Shown in pieces: positions 36,044 through 45,229 of a stretch of DNA of 64,000 nucleotides. The stretch covers positions 54,491-118,490 of the forward strand of contig WTFU01000092.1 in assembly GCA_011523945.1 (NCBI GenBank). Reading direction: 5' to 3'. The first letter of the stretch is position 1; each line of letters begins with the position of its first letter. Below the pieces are notes generated by a model. That model searched no databases, was not told where the DNA came from, and saw only the letters and a program-made list of their open reading frames with translations. The translations under genes and the position numbers were made by a program. The stretch is from Mariniblastus sp. (GTDB taxonomy: Bacteria > Planctomycetota > Planctomycetia > Pirellulales > Pirellulaceae).

Positions 36044-37744
36044 ATGCACTCCGATTACAAATGTGATTCAATTCGAGATTTACGCGATCAGCAGGTCCGT
36101 TTTGCGCCGCGGGACAAGAAAATTGAGCAAGTCGATTGTGCCGAAAAACTGCTGCGCGATATTCAGCTTGATCGAGATTATAACTTTGAATTTGTTTGTT
36201 TTCGGATTACTGGTTTCCGGCCCGAAAAATCAGCGATCGTAAAAATAAAAGGTGAGAACCTCCGTCACGATTTGCATTGCTTTATCGAAGACCTTTCTGA
36301 TTCGGCCAACGTCAGTGCGGAAGAATTCGGCCAGCCAGTTCATACCGTCGATGATTTAAGCAAGATGTTTAACGTTTCGACTAAAACGATTTCAAGATGG
36401 CGCCAGCAAGGTTTGGTCAGTCGCAAGTTTATTTTTAACGGTGGGCGTCGCCGCGTTGGTTTTCTCCATACCAGTGTCGATCAGTTCATTAAACGCAATC
36501 GGCAGAAGGTCAAACGGGGAGCCCGGTTTAGTCAGTTAAGAAAGGCAGACAAGGACGAGATCATCGAACGCGCTCGCCGGCTTGCCAAAGCCGGTGGCTG
36601 TCCTGCCGATATTACGCGTCGGATTGCTAAGCACATGGATCGAAGTGTTGAGACGATTCGGTACACAATCAAGCAGTTTGACAGTGATAATCCAACAATT
36701 GCAGTGTTCCCTGATCAAACGGGGCCATTGAATTTGGAGATGAAAGAGCGTGTTTACGCTGATTTCAGCGCTGGAAGATCTGCCGAATCGATTGCGAAGC
36801 GTTACGGTAGAACGAAGACGACGATTTATCGTGTCATCAACGAGGTGCGCGCTAACTTGATCATGGAGCTGCCTCTTGATTTTATGGACAACCCAGAGTT
36901 CCACCGGCGAGCCGCGGAAAAACGGATTGTGGATTCTGAGATGCCCGAACCAGAGACAAAAACTCGGAGGACAAAGCCACCGGCTGGTTTGCCACGCTAT
37001 TTGGCCTCGCTTTACGAAGTCGCTTTGCTGACTAGGGAGCAGGAGCAATACCTTTTCCGGAAGTACAACTTTCTCAAGTTTCAGGCCAGTCGCCTGCGTG
37101 GGAAGCTTGATCCGTCGAATGCGAAGTCGTCTGAGATGGATACCATCGAGAAGCTTTATGATGACGCTGTAAAAATTAAGAATCGGATCGTTCAGGCAAA
37201 CCTGCGTTTGGTGGTTTCGATTGCCAAGCGGCATGTTGCAGCCAGTGAAGACTTTTTCCAGCTGGTCAGCGATGGGAACATGTCGCTTATTCGAGCGGTT
37301 GAAAAGTTCGACTACTCTCGGGGTAATAAGTTCAGTACCTACTCCAGTTGGGCGATTATGAAGAATTTTGCACGCACCATTCCGGGTGCGTTCAAGCAGC
37401 GCGATCGGTTCCGGCCAACCTCCGAAGAGGTTTTCCTAGCAAAAGCGGATCAGCGAACCGACCGTTACTTGTTGGAGTCTGAACAGGATCTGAGAAAAAA
37501 GCAGGTCAATTCGATTCTTGAGATACTCGATGACCGTGAGCAGAAGATTATCGTTTGCCGATTTGGTTTGGATTACAGTTTTGAGCCTCAGACTCTGAAA
37601 GAAGTCGGTGCTCAACTCGGGGTTACCAAAGAGCGAGTTCGTCAAATTGAAGCTCGGGCACTCAATAAACTCCGTTCTGCTGCTAAAGAGCAGAACATCG
37701 ATCTGCCTGACAGTATCTTCTTTGAGCTCGAGTCAGGAAACTAA
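36044..37744 (+). CDS. Sigma-70-family factor with N-terminal helix-turn-helix segments
   Basis: The C-terminal half is a sigma factor: region 2 (NLRLVVSIAKRHVAASEDFFQLV, DGNMSLIRAVEKFDYSRGNKFSTYSSWAI) and region 4 (LKEVGAQLGVTKERVRQIEARAL). Region 3 between them is short. The first half holds three helix-turn-helix-like segments: DLSKMFNVSTKTISRWRQQG, ITRRIAKHMDRSVETIRYTI and SIAKRYGRTKTTIYRVINEV. ATG at 36044 is preferred; the track's GTG at 35984 adds 20 residues. The factor probably reads promoter or regulator signals through its N-terminal DNA-binding part. A strong terminator follows. Confidence 0.85.
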   Translation: MHSDYKCDSIRDLRDQQVRFAPRDKKIEQVDCAEKLLRDIQLDRDYNFEFVCFRITGFRPEKSAIVKIKGENLRHDLHCFIEDLSDSANVSAEEFGQPVHTVDDLSKMFNVSTKTISRWRQQGLVSRKFIFNGGRRRVGFLHTSVDQFIKRNRQKVKRGARFSQLRKADKDEIIERARRLAKAGGCPADITRRIAKHMDRSVETIRYTIKQFDSDNPTIAVFPDQTGPLNLEMKERVYADFSAGRSAESIAKRYGRTKTTIYRVINEVRANLIMELPLDFMDNPEFHRRAAEKRIVDSEMPEPETKTRRTKPPAGLPRYLASLYEVALLTREQEQYLFRKYNFLKFQASRLRGKLDPSNAKSSEMDTIEKLYDDAVKIKNRIVQANLRLVVSIAKRHVAASEDFFQLVSDGNMSLIRAVEKFDYSRGNKFSTYSSWAIMKNFARTIPGAFKQRDRFRPTSEEVFLAKADQRTDRYLLESEQDLRKKQVNSILEILDDREQKIIVCRFGLDYSFEPQTLKEVGAQLGVTKERVRQIEARALNKLRSAAKEQNIDLPDSIFFELESGN

Positions 37745-37779
37745 TCAGCAGACCCTTGGTTTCGTATTGTGAGATGATA

Positions 37780-37813
37780 CACAGCCACTGGGTTGCCGTG
37801 GCTGTGTTTTTTT
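37780..37813 (+). terminator. Terminator after the sigma factor
   Basis: CACAGCCAC and GTGGCTGTG form a 9-bp stem with a 9-base loop, followed by seven T residues. Confidence 0.9.
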
Positions 37814-38559
37814 ACGGCAGGCTGATCTGAGTGCGTTGGTGCTCGAGGACGCCTGGATAGTTTCCCGAATCTGAGGGCCAGACGGACAAAAGACGGGTAT
37901 ACGCTAGGAGATGTGCGGTTCCGCTTTGTTCTTCGAAATTAAATGTCTGGACTTAAAACAGTTGACTCAGGCATTGAGTGAAGAGTCGGGGCCTTGATTG
38001 GGCTCTTCATTCCACTTCAAGTTTGGCCGCTGCAAAGGTTCGGGAGTGGTCGTTTTTGTCATTTCACTGCGCCGTTTCTTGTTTGACGGGAGCAGTTCGA
38101 ATGGCGATGGAAGCCAATTGCAGTCCGGGGGGCATTCAAATTGATAGGCCGGTGTCGTTATCTCAAACATTGGATCGCTTTCGCTTTAAAGGTGATTTGA
38201 GGAGTTATTCGAAGATGCCTACGGTTCATTACGTGAATTCTCTCAAAAAGGTCTCTGTTTTCGGTTCTTTCGCTTGAAGTGAAGAATTATTAACGATTCA
38301 TTGCCAGTTTGGGGTGAATTCGACGGTGGCGAACTGGGGGAGCGGGGGAAGTCGTTTTACCTCGGGTTGATGGAGTAGCTGAGGTGTCGAGGGGCGCTGG
38401 CTTGTTGCCTGGAAAGGCTGAATTGAAGGCCCAGTCGAGAAATGCCCCGAAATCGGCTCACTTCTCGCGGATATTTAGCCGATAGTCAGCGAGTCCCCGT
38501 TTAGATGGGGTAATTTCGTTGGGTCTTGTATTGTTCCACTGAAATTCTTGCAATTCGTA
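37814..38559. other. Long gap before the tRNA cluster
   Basis: About 750 bases. Two short ORFs (37978-38277 on +, 37967-38170 on -) overlap each other and show no recognisable protein features. I found no RNase P, SRP or tmRNA core motifs. The function of this stretch is unexplained. Confidence 0.4.
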
Positions 38560-38587
38560 TTGCAGGGTAGATCTATTTAGATATATT
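38560..38587 (+). promoter_or_regulatory. Probable promoter of the tRNA-tuf operon
   Basis: TTGCAG, 16 bases, then TATATT, with a predicted start about 12 bases before the first tRNA. An imperfect inverted repeat beginning GGGTA (38565) and ending TACCC (38592) spans the -10. Confidence 0.5.
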
Positions 38588-38605
38588 TACCCGACTAAAC
38601 TTTAC

Positions 38606-38678
38606 GCCGGCGTAGCTCAGTTGGCAGAGCAGCTGTTTTGTAAACAGCAGGTCGTGGGTTCAAGTCCCTCCGCCGGCT
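38606..38678 (+). tRNA. tRNA-Thr (anticodon TGT)
   Basis: A full cloverleaf: acceptor GCCGGCG/CGCCGGC, anticodon loop TTTGTAA in stem GCTGT/ACAGC, and T-loop GGTTCAAGTCC. No CCA is encoded. It is the first of four clustered tRNAs before tuf, as in E. coli thrU. Confidence 0.96.
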
Positions 38679-38807
38679 TTTCTCGTTCCCTTGTGGTTTT
38701 CGCAAAGGAGTGGGGTGTGGATTGTTGTGTCAGAGACCAATGGGATTGCGCGAAAGTCTTTTTTTTGCGTGTTTTGTGGGTTTTTGTCATAAGGCATTGA
38801 GTTTTTT

Positions 38808-38889
38808 GGGGGGTTACCGAAGCGGTCAAACGGGACAGACTGTAAATCTGTTGGCTATGCCTTCGCAGGTTCGAATCCTGCACCCCCCA
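38808..38889 (+). tRNA. tRNA-Tyr (anticodon GTA)
   Basis: Acceptor GGGGGGT/ACCCCCC, anticodon loop CTGTAAA, a long variable arm as in bacterial tRNA-Tyr, and T-loop GGTTCGAATCC. No CCA is encoded. Confidence 0.96.
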
Positions 38890-39128
38890 CTGCTTCAAGT
38901 AGATTTTTCGATTGGCGAATTTGAAACCGCCGAAAGGGAAAAGGTGGGCGAAATGGGTGGTTTGCTCCTGTTTCGTAGCTGGAAGTGGCTGATTTGGTGT
39001 CAATTAGGGAAAATGTCCGCTGAAATTTGGGTTTTTTTGCTCACTTGTCATTGGGGTTTTCGCCTAAGTTGTTAGATTGATGAGTCAAGTTGGTTGTAAC
39101 GCGCAGGAGCTGCTGCGTGTTGTGATTA

Positions 39129-39200
<72 letters not shown>

Positions 39201-39243
39201 ATTTGTAGATTGATAGGATTTGGGCTCGATCTAAACGGGCTTC

Positions 39244-39315
<72 letters not shown>

Positions 39316-39415
39316 CTGATTGTGGTTCGGCTTGGTAACTTGCTGCGGCGGGTTGGTTGGTCGATTTTTAACTTGGTTGTTGAGATTAAAAACAGAAGAC
39401 AGGTAATAAGAAGGT

Positions 39416-40612
39416 ATGGCCAAGGAAGAATTTAAGCGGACTAAACCGCACGTTAACGTCGGAACCATTGGGCACATTGACCATGGTAAAACAACTACCA
39501 CTGCAGCGATTCTTGCAGTTCAGGCTGCGAAGGGATTAGCGGAAGCTAAGAACTACTCTGATATCGCGAAAGGTGGAACGGTTCGTGATGCGACTAAGAC
39601 CGTTACGATTGCGGTCGCTCACGTTGAGTACGAGACGGAAAATCGTCACTATGCTCACATTGACTGCCCGGGTCACGCCGACTTTGTGAAGAACATGATT
39701 ACCGGTGCTGCTCAGATGGATGGTGCGATTTTGGTCGTGTCTGCTGCTGACGGTCCGATGCCACAGACTAAAGAGCATGTTTTGCTTGCTCGTCAGGTTG
39801 ATGTGCCTGCTTTGGTTGTGTTTCTAAATAAGTGTGATCTTGTTGATGATGAAGAGTTGTTGGAGTTGGTTGAAATGGAAGCGCGTGAGCTTCTGAGTAA
39901 GTACGACTTTGATGGCGATAATTTGCCGATTGTTCGTGGAAGTGCATTGCCTGCTTTGAATAATCCTGCGGATGCGGATGCTTCTCAGTGCATCACTGAT
40001 TTGATGGATGCAATTGATAGTTATATCCCTGAACCGAAGCGTGAAGAAGATCGTCCGTTCTTGATGGCGATTGAGGATGTGTTCTCGATCGAAGGTCGTG
40101 GAACGGTTGCGACGGGTCGTATTGAGCGTGGTGTGATCAAGACCGGTGAGGAGGTTGCGATCATTGGTCTTGAGGCTGAGCCTCGCATGACCACCTGCAC
40201 GGGTGTGGAAATGTTCCGTAAGATTCTCGATCAGGGTCAAGCTGGTGATAATGTTGGAATTCTTCTTCGTGGTGTTAAGCGTGAAGAGATTCAGCGTGGT
40301 CAGGTGTTGGCAAAGCCGGGTTCAATCACTCCGCATGCTAAGTTCGAAGCTGAGATTTACTGCTTGAGCAAAGATGAGGGTGGTCGTCACACTCCTTTCT
40401 TCAGTGGTTACCGTCCTCAGTTTTATTTCCGAACAACGGATGTGACTGGTACTGCAAATTTGAAAGAGGCAGAGATGTGCATGCCTGGTGACAACGTCAA
40501 GATTTCGGTTGAGCTTCAGAAGCCAATCGCGATGGATGATGGTGTCCGCTTCGCGATTCGCGAAGGTGGCCGAACGGTCGGCTCGGGTGTTGTGACGAGT
40601 ATCGTCGACTAG
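39416..40612 (+). CDS. tuf: Elongation factor Tu
   Basis: EF-Tu brings aminoacyl-tRNA to the ribosome. GTPase motifs are intact: [22 protein letters not shown] and NKCD. The switch region [22 protein letters not shown] departs from the usual RGITI form (it has KTVTI), which is worth noting against other bacteria. Domains 2 and 3 are complete, ending [11 protein letters not shown]. The length is 398. It lies between tRNA-Thr and tRNA-Trp, as in the E. coli tufB locus. If ribosomal selenocysteine insertion occurs here, EF-Tu would work alongside a separate SelB. Confidence 0.97.
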   Translation: MAKEEFKRTKPHVNVGTIGHIDHGKTTTTAAILAVQAAKGLAEAKNYSDIAKGGTVRDATKTVTIAVAHVEYETENRHYAHIDCPGHADFVKNMITGAAQMDGAILVVSAADGPMPQTKEHVLLARQVDVPALVVFLNKCDLVDDEELLELVEMEARELLSKYDFDGDNLPIVRGSALPALNNPADADASQCITDLMDAIDSYIPEPKREEDRPFLMAIEDVFSIEGRGTVATGRIERGVIKTGEEVAIIGLEAEPRMTTCTGVEMFRKILDQGQAGDNVGILLRGVKREEIQRGQVLAKPGSITPHAKFEAEIYCLSKDEGGRHTPFFSGYRPQFYFRTTDVTGTANLKEAEMCMPGDNVKISVELQKPIAMDDGVRFAIREGGRTVGSGVVTSIVD

Positions 40613-40749
40613 TTGCGATGGATGGCTGGTCGCTGTTTGGCCGGTTGATTTCAATTTGGTAAGCGTCGTGTGGTGATTTCCGCGCGGCGCTTTCCGGCGA
40701 TTTAAGGGCAGGCTCGTTCGTTTGGATCGGGTTGCTGTTGGTCAAGCGG

Positions 40750-40825
40750 AGGGGTGTAGCTCAATTGGTAGAGCACTGGTTTCCAAAACCAGCGGTTGCG
40801 GGTTCAAGTCCCTCCGCCCCTGCCA
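40750..40825 (+). tRNA. tRNA-Trp (anticodon CCA) with encoded 3' CCA
   Basis: Acceptor AGGGGTG/CGCCCCT, anticodon loop TTCCAAA in stem CTGGT/ACCAG, discriminator G, then a genome-encoded CCA (40823-40825). It sits between tuf and secE. Confidence 0.96.
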
Positions 40826-40923
40826 TTTGAAGCGGTGTTGTTTAGTCGGCAAGGTTAGTATTGGTTGCAGTTGGCTTTGGGTGCGTTGTTCGTGTTCCGG
40901 GTTGGTTGTTTGTGAGGTTGCTT

Positions 40924-41376
40924 ATGAGTTCGGCAGGAAAACAGAAGCAGGAAGCGGTTAGGCCGAGTCTTTTGTCGGAGTTGTTTCAGTTTGGGCTGTA
41001 TAAGCCGAATCAGGGGCGGATTGTCCGGCAGGTGACTTTTTTGACAACTGCGTTTTTGGGGGTGTTGATTGCTTGGGAGATTAAGCGGTCGCCCTTGATG
41101 GGTGGTTTGGGTGCCGAGGGGTACCTTGTCATGTTGGCTCTTGCTGCGGTGATGATTTGGTTTTCGTTTCGCTTGGTTAACTATTCTGTCTTTGCTGACT
41201 TTTTGGTTGCTGTTGAGGCCGAGATGAATAAGGTTTCCTGGCCGACGCGTCGGGAGTTGTGGAATGCTTCAGTGGTTGTGATTTTTGTGATCTTCTCGAT
41301 GGCGGCGTTCTTGTTTTTGTTTGACGCGTTGTGGACGAAGGTGTTTGAATTGATTGGCATTCGGTATTCCAGTTAG
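40924..41376 (+). CDS. secE: Preprotein translocase subunit SecE
   Basis: SecE clamps SecY in the inner membrane. The ATG at 40924, with GAGG upstream, is preferred over the track start at 40861, which runs back towards the tRNA. Three hydrophobic helices are present, with the signature EMNKVSWPTRRELWNAS before the last. Bacterial SecE is often shorter with one helix; this 150-residue form has two extra N-terminal helices, like E. coli. It is next to nusG as usual. Confidence 0.9.
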   Translation: MSSAGKQKQEAVRPSLLSELFQFGLYKPNQGRIVRQVTFLTTAFLGVLIAWEIKRSPLMGGLGAEGYLVMLALAAVMIWFSFRLVNYSVFADFLVAVEAEMNKVSWPTRRELWNASVVVIFVIFSMAAFLFLFDALWTKVFELIGIRYSS

Positions 41377-41433
41377 AGGTTGGTCGTTCGTGTGTGTGGT
41401 TGCAATCTTTTTCGGTGGCTAGTGAGTAGATAG

Positions 41434-42303
41434 ATGGCAGATGACGAGGTAGTTTCGGACGATTCGGTCGTTACCCCTGGGGTTCAGGAGGTTGGTTCGG
41501 TGGATCCGTCGGCTGAAGTTGAGTCGCCTGAAGTTGAGTCGCCCGTCAGTTCTGACGCGGAGGTTTCCGCTGATGAGGGGGTGGCGGAAGATGCCGTTGA
41601 AGAAGAGGTCGTTGAAGAGGAGTTGAATGAGTTTGGGTTTGCGGCCTCGGATATGGTCAGCGATGAGGACGAAGAGGAGGAGGAAGAGGGCGACGATGAT
41701 GTGTCGCCGATTGAGGAGTTCGTCGACGGTGCGGTGGTGGATGAGGACGAAACCGTTGAGATGAAGTGGTATATCCTGAAGGTTCAGGTTAATCGAGAGA
41801 ATTCAATTTGCGATGCGTTGAAGCGTCGCGTGAAGGTTGCGGGGGTTGAGCGTTACTTCGGTGAGGTTTTGGTGCCGACCGAGGACGTTAGAGAGTTTAA
41901 TAAGGCGGGTAAGCAGAGGATTACAAAGCGAAAGCTTTACCCTGGTTACATTGTTGTGAATATGGAAATCAACGATGACTCCTGGTTTTTGGTTCGGGAG
42001 ACTTCGGGGATTGGTGATTTTACGGGGGCAGCTGGAAAGCCTGCTCCATTGACGCCTGAAGAGGTGTCTCGGATTATCGCGACAACGAAGCCGGAGGTTG
42101 AGGAGGATGGCGAGGACAATATTAAAACGGCCATTCCATTTAAGGTGGGTGATCGTGTCCGAGTTAAGGAAGGCTATTTTCAGAATCACGAGGGTGAGGT
42201 GTCTGCGGTTGACGAGCGGAATGGCCGCATCACCGTGATGATTAATATTTTTGGTCGACCTAATCCGGTTGAGTTGGATCACTGGCACGTTGAAAACGTT
42301 TAG
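41434..42303 (+). CDS. nusG: Transcription factor NusG with acidic N-terminal extension
   Basis: NusG binds RNA polymerase and aids processivity and Rho or ribosome coupling. The NGN domain starts at about residue 110 (MKWYILKVQVNRENSICDAL) and the KOW domain follows (FKVGDRVRVKEGYFQNHEGEV). The first 109 residues are very rich in Glu, Asp, Val and Ser (EDEEEEEEGDDD) with repeated VESPEVESP, and form no recognised domain. Typical NusG is about 180 residues, so this 289-residue form has a long disordered acidic tail. Confidence 0.93.
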   Translation: MADDEVVSDDSVVTPGVQEVGSVDPSAEVESPEVESPVSSDAEVSADEGVAEDAVEEEVVEEELNEFGFAASDMVSDEDEEEEEEGDDDVSPIEEFVDGAVVDEDETVEMKWYILKVQVNRENSICDALKRRVKVAGVERYFGEVLVPTEDVREFNKAGKQRITKRKLYPGYIVVNMEINDDSWFLVRETSGIGDFTGAAGKPAPLTPEEVSRIIATTKPEVEEDGEDNIKTAIPFKVGDRVRVKEGYFQNHEGEVSAVDERNGRITVMINIFGRPNPVELDHWHVENV

Positions 42304-42351
42304 CGTTTTTCGGGGCTGGCTGGTTACCGTAAAAGAAAAGTAGAAAGTGTT

Positions 42352-42777
42352 ATGGCGAAGCAAGTAACGGGTGAAGCAAAATTTCAGGTTCCTGGTGGGC
42401 AGGCGACTCCTGCACCTCCGGTTGGAACCTCGTTGGGTAAGTTTGGTATCAATCTTGGCCAGTTTGTGCAGCAATTTAATGATCGCACGAAAGAGTATGC
42501 TGGGACTCCGATTCCGGTTGTGGTCACGGTTTATAACGACCGTACATTTGAGTTTGTTACCAAGAGTCCGCCGGCGGCTTCGATGTTGAAGATTGCTGCC
42601 GGGATTGCAAAAGGTTCTGGTGTTCCTAATCGCGATAAGGTTGCGACGGTGACTCGCAAGCAGATTGAAGAGATCTGTGAGAAAAAGAAAGAGGATTTGA
42701 ATGCCCGTGATCTTGATCATGCCTGCCGGATGATTGAGGGGACGGCTCGAAGTATGGGAATTGATGTCGTCGATTAA
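42352..42777 (+). CDS. rplK: 50S ribosomal protein L11
   Basis: L11 (uL11) forms part of the GTPase-associated centre. The family start is clear ([26 protein letters not shown]), with the C-terminal RNA-binding part ([20 protein letters not shown]). At 141 residues it has a normal length. It is followed 84 bases later by rplA. Confidence 0.96.
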   Translation: MAKQVTGEAKFQVPGGQATPAPPVGTSLGKFGINLGQFVQQFNDRTKEYAGTPIPVVVTVYNDRTFEFVTKSPPAASMLKIAAGIAKGSGVPNRDKVATVTRKQIEEICEKKKEDLNARDLDHACRMIEGTARSMGIDVVD

Positions 42778-42861
42778 GCACGGCGGTTGATTGGTGTGCT
42801 GGGCGAGTACGGAGACGGCGTCGAGCTTTATTAGGCGTTAAACAATAAAGAGTTCAGAGTA

Positions 42862-43536
42862 ATGAAGCGTTCCAAGCGATACACAGAGTTGTTGACTAAG
42901 GTTCCTGAGCAACCGGTTGGTTTGAGTGAAGCCGTCGAGATCTTGAAGGGTTTTGATGGGACTAAGTTTGACCAGACGATTGAGATTCACATGCATCTCG
43001 GCGTAGACCCGAAGCAGGCGGATCAGATTGTTCGTGGTTCGATCGTTCTTCCGCACGGCATCGGCAAGACACAGCGAGTGGTTGTGTTTGCGAAGGATGC
43101 TGCGGCTGAGGCTGCGAAAGCAGCTGGAGCTGATGAAGTTGGTCAGGAGGATTTGGCCAAGAAGATTAGTGGCGGTTGGTTGGAGTTTGATGTCTGCATT
43201 GCCTCGCCGGATATGATGGGTGTTGTTGGACCGTTGGGGCGAGTGCTTGGTCCGCGAAGTCTGATGCCCTCTCCTCGGGCTGGTACAGTAACGCCTGATG
43301 TTGCCAAGGCTGTCGAAGAGTATAAGGCCGGGAAGGTGGAGTTCCGAAACGATAGCGGAGGCAATGTCCACGCTGTTTTAGGTCGCTTGAGCTTTACTCC
43401 TGAGCAGATTCAAGAAAATGTCAGTGCTTTTTTGAAGTACATTGATTCCTTGAAGCCGAGCTCGGTGAAGGGGGCTTATGTGAAGAATATCGCGCTGACC
43501 TCGACGATGGGTCCTGGAATTCCTTTGGCTGCTTAG
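42862..43536 (+). CDS. rplA: 50S ribosomal protein L1
   Basis: L1 (uL1) forms the mobile stalk near the E site and often represses its own operon. Family motifs: [40 protein letters not shown] and [17 protein letters not shown]. The length is 224. No obvious L1-binding leader was identified. Confidence 0.96.
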   Translation: MKRSKRYTELLTKVPEQPVGLSEAVEILKGFDGTKFDQTIEIHMHLGVDPKQADQIVRGSIVLPHGIGKTQRVVVFAKDAAAEAAKAAGADEVGQEDLAKKISGGWLEFDVCIASPDMMGVVGPLGRVLGPRSLMPSPRAGTVTPDVAKAVEEYKAGKVEFRNDSGGNVHAVLGRLSFTPEQIQENVSAFLKYIDSLKPSSVKGAYVKNIALTSTMGPGIPLAA

Positions 43537-43606
43537 TCGTTGGGGTTCAGGTGGGCTCTCGAGTTAAACATACAGTTTAAAACCGTAATGAAGTGAAGCA
43601 AAAGTT

Positions 43607-44131
43607 ATGAGTAAGTTCGTAAAAGATTTGTTGTCTAAGGATCTCGCCAGTCGACTTGATGGCGTGACGGATTGTGTCCTGGCAGATGTAGTGGGAATGG
43701 ATGCAATTTCCTCGACTGATCTTCGAAAGCGTCTTCGTGACAAAGGGATTGGGATGATGGTTGTGAAAAACAGCCTCGCTCGCCGTGCGACAGAAGGTAC
43801 TTCGCTGGCTCCGGCATTTGAGGGGATCGAAGGGTCTCATGCAGTGTTGTGGGGTGCAGAGGATTTTGTTTCGTTGGTCAAGGAGGTGACGGAGCTTAAT
43901 GAGGATGACGAGGCTTTCGAGAAGTTCGAAGCTCGTGGTGGAGTCATGGATGGGGAGCAGTTGACTCCCGAGCGTGTTAAGGAGATTAGTAAGTGGCCAA
44001 GTCGTGCTGAGCAGCTCAGTATGTTGGTGGGTCAGATTCTTGGTCCAGGTTCGACTTTGGCGGCGCAGCTCATTGGCCCTGGTGGTCAATTGGTAAGCCA
44101 GATCAAACAGGTCGGCGAAGAAGAGGGCTAG
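43607..44131 (+). CDS. rplJ: 50S ribosomal protein L10
   Basis: L10 (uL10) anchors L7/L12 dimers in the stalk base. Features: DLRKRLRDKGIGMMVVKNSLARRA, and a C-terminal helix (STLAAQLIGPGGQLVSQIKQV) that binds the L7/L12 dimers. It lies 71 bases after rplA. Confidence 0.95.
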   Translation: MSKFVKDLLSKDLASRLDGVTDCVLADVVGMDAISSTDLRKRLRDKGIGMMVVKNSLARRATEGTSLAPAFEGIEGSHAVLWGAEDFVSLVKEVTELNEDDEAFEKFEARGGVMDGEQLTPERVKEISKWPSRAEQLSMLVGQILGPGSTLAAQLIGPGGQLVSQIKQVGEEEG

Positions 44132-44311
44132 AAATAAACGGCTTGGCCGTGGATATAGAGTTCGTTTGCCCAATCGCGGAGTCGGCAAGTCGAATAGAAG
44201 TTGGTCGGTTTTAACTGGCTAGCTTGTTCATAAAAGTGTTCAGTTTGATAATGAATTTTGAGAAGCGGGTTCCGCAGCCTGTTTTCTCGACGATACGAAA
44301 GGGTGACTCCA

Positions 44312-44722
44312 ATGTCCGAAGAAGCAGCAACTGTAGAATATTCTGATGAAGCCAAGAAGCTCGGTGACGAAATCGCCGGAATGACTTTGAAGCAAGCTAA
44401 AGAGCTGAGTGATTACCTCGAGAACGAGCACGGCATTAAGGCCGCTGCTGGTGGTGGTGGTGTAATGGTCGCCGCTGCAGGTGGTGGCGGCGAAGAAGCA
44501 GCTTCGGCTCAGACTGAGTTTGATGTAGTCTTGACTGGTTTTGGTGATAAGAAGCTTGATGTTGTCAAGGTTGTGAAGACAATCACTGGCGCATCGTTGA
44601 TGGAAGCCAAGAAAATGGTCGAAGGCTGCCCAGCGACACTTAAGGAAGCGGTTTCCAAAGAGGACGCTGACAAGATCAAAGCGGATGTCGAAGGTGCTGG
44701 CGGAAGCGTTGAGCTTAAGTAG
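44312..44722 (+). CDS. rplL: 50S ribosomal protein L7/L12
   Basis: L7/L12 recruits translation GTPases. The ATG at 44312 (MSEEAATVEYSDEAKKLGD) is preferred to the track start at 44258, since the family begins here. An N-terminal dimerisation domain is followed by a Gly/Ala hinge (AAAGGGGVMVAAAGGGG) and the C-terminal domain (FDVVLTGFGDKKLDVVKVVK). The length is 136. A 180-base spacer separates it from rplJ. Confidence 0.95.
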   Translation: MSEEAATVEYSDEAKKLGDEIAGMTLKQAKELSDYLENEHGIKAAAGGGGVMVAAAGGGGEEAASAQTEFDVVLTGFGDKKLDVVKVVKTITGASLMEAKKMVEGCPATLKEAVSKEDADKIKADVEGAGGSVELK

Positions 44723-45229
44723 TTCACTGCGACTGGCTCGGGCTTGAAAGTCAGGGCTCGGGCCGCGTTTATCCATGAGAGTGGTTGACGCGGTCACTTT
44801 GGTTGTTCTTGGCAACCGAATGAAGTAGGCCAAGCATCGCGGAATGGAACGGCTCCGCGGTGCCCTGGGTCTTGAGAGGATTTTGATTTTCAAGGTCTTC
44901 GTAAATAGCCAATTCAAGCGATGTGTTGTTCATTCACCAAAGTCAACTGTGACGTGTCCTTTTTGGGGTGCGGAAGCAGTTGGCCAATTCAGGGAACGAT
45001 ATGCTCGGGTATCGCACACTTGGAGATTTTTTGAAAATCCAGGACTTGTGTTCGGAACCGCCGTGCGCGGATTCGTTAAATTGGATTCCTGCGGCTGTTG
45101 TTTTCCCTGTTTTGACTGCCTTCACATTGCCGTTTGTTCCGTCGGTAGATTTCGCGTTTTCGCGGACGGCTGGAATTGCGATTGAACCATCACTTACTCG
45201 ACTAATCTGATACCGGAGATTCTGCGCTT
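44723..45229. other. Gap between rplL and rpoB
   Basis: About 500 bases. The ORF at 44844-45185 shows no protein-like features and is rejected. A weak GGTTG...CAACC hairpin lies near 44800. The length allows an rpoB-rpoC promoter or attenuator, but none was identified. Confidence 0.4.

Noticed and set aside
37978-38277. 99-residue plus ORF and overlapping 67-residue minus ORF before the tRNAs
   Set aside because: They conflict with each other and neither resembles a protein domain.
40861-40923. Upstream extension of SecE in the ORF track
   Set aside because: It would begin directly after tRNA-Trp; the ATG at 40924 with GAGG fits the family start.
44844-45185. 113-residue ORF between rplL and rpoB
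   Set aside because: No ribosome-binding site, unusual amino-acid composition and no family features; overlaps another poor ORF.
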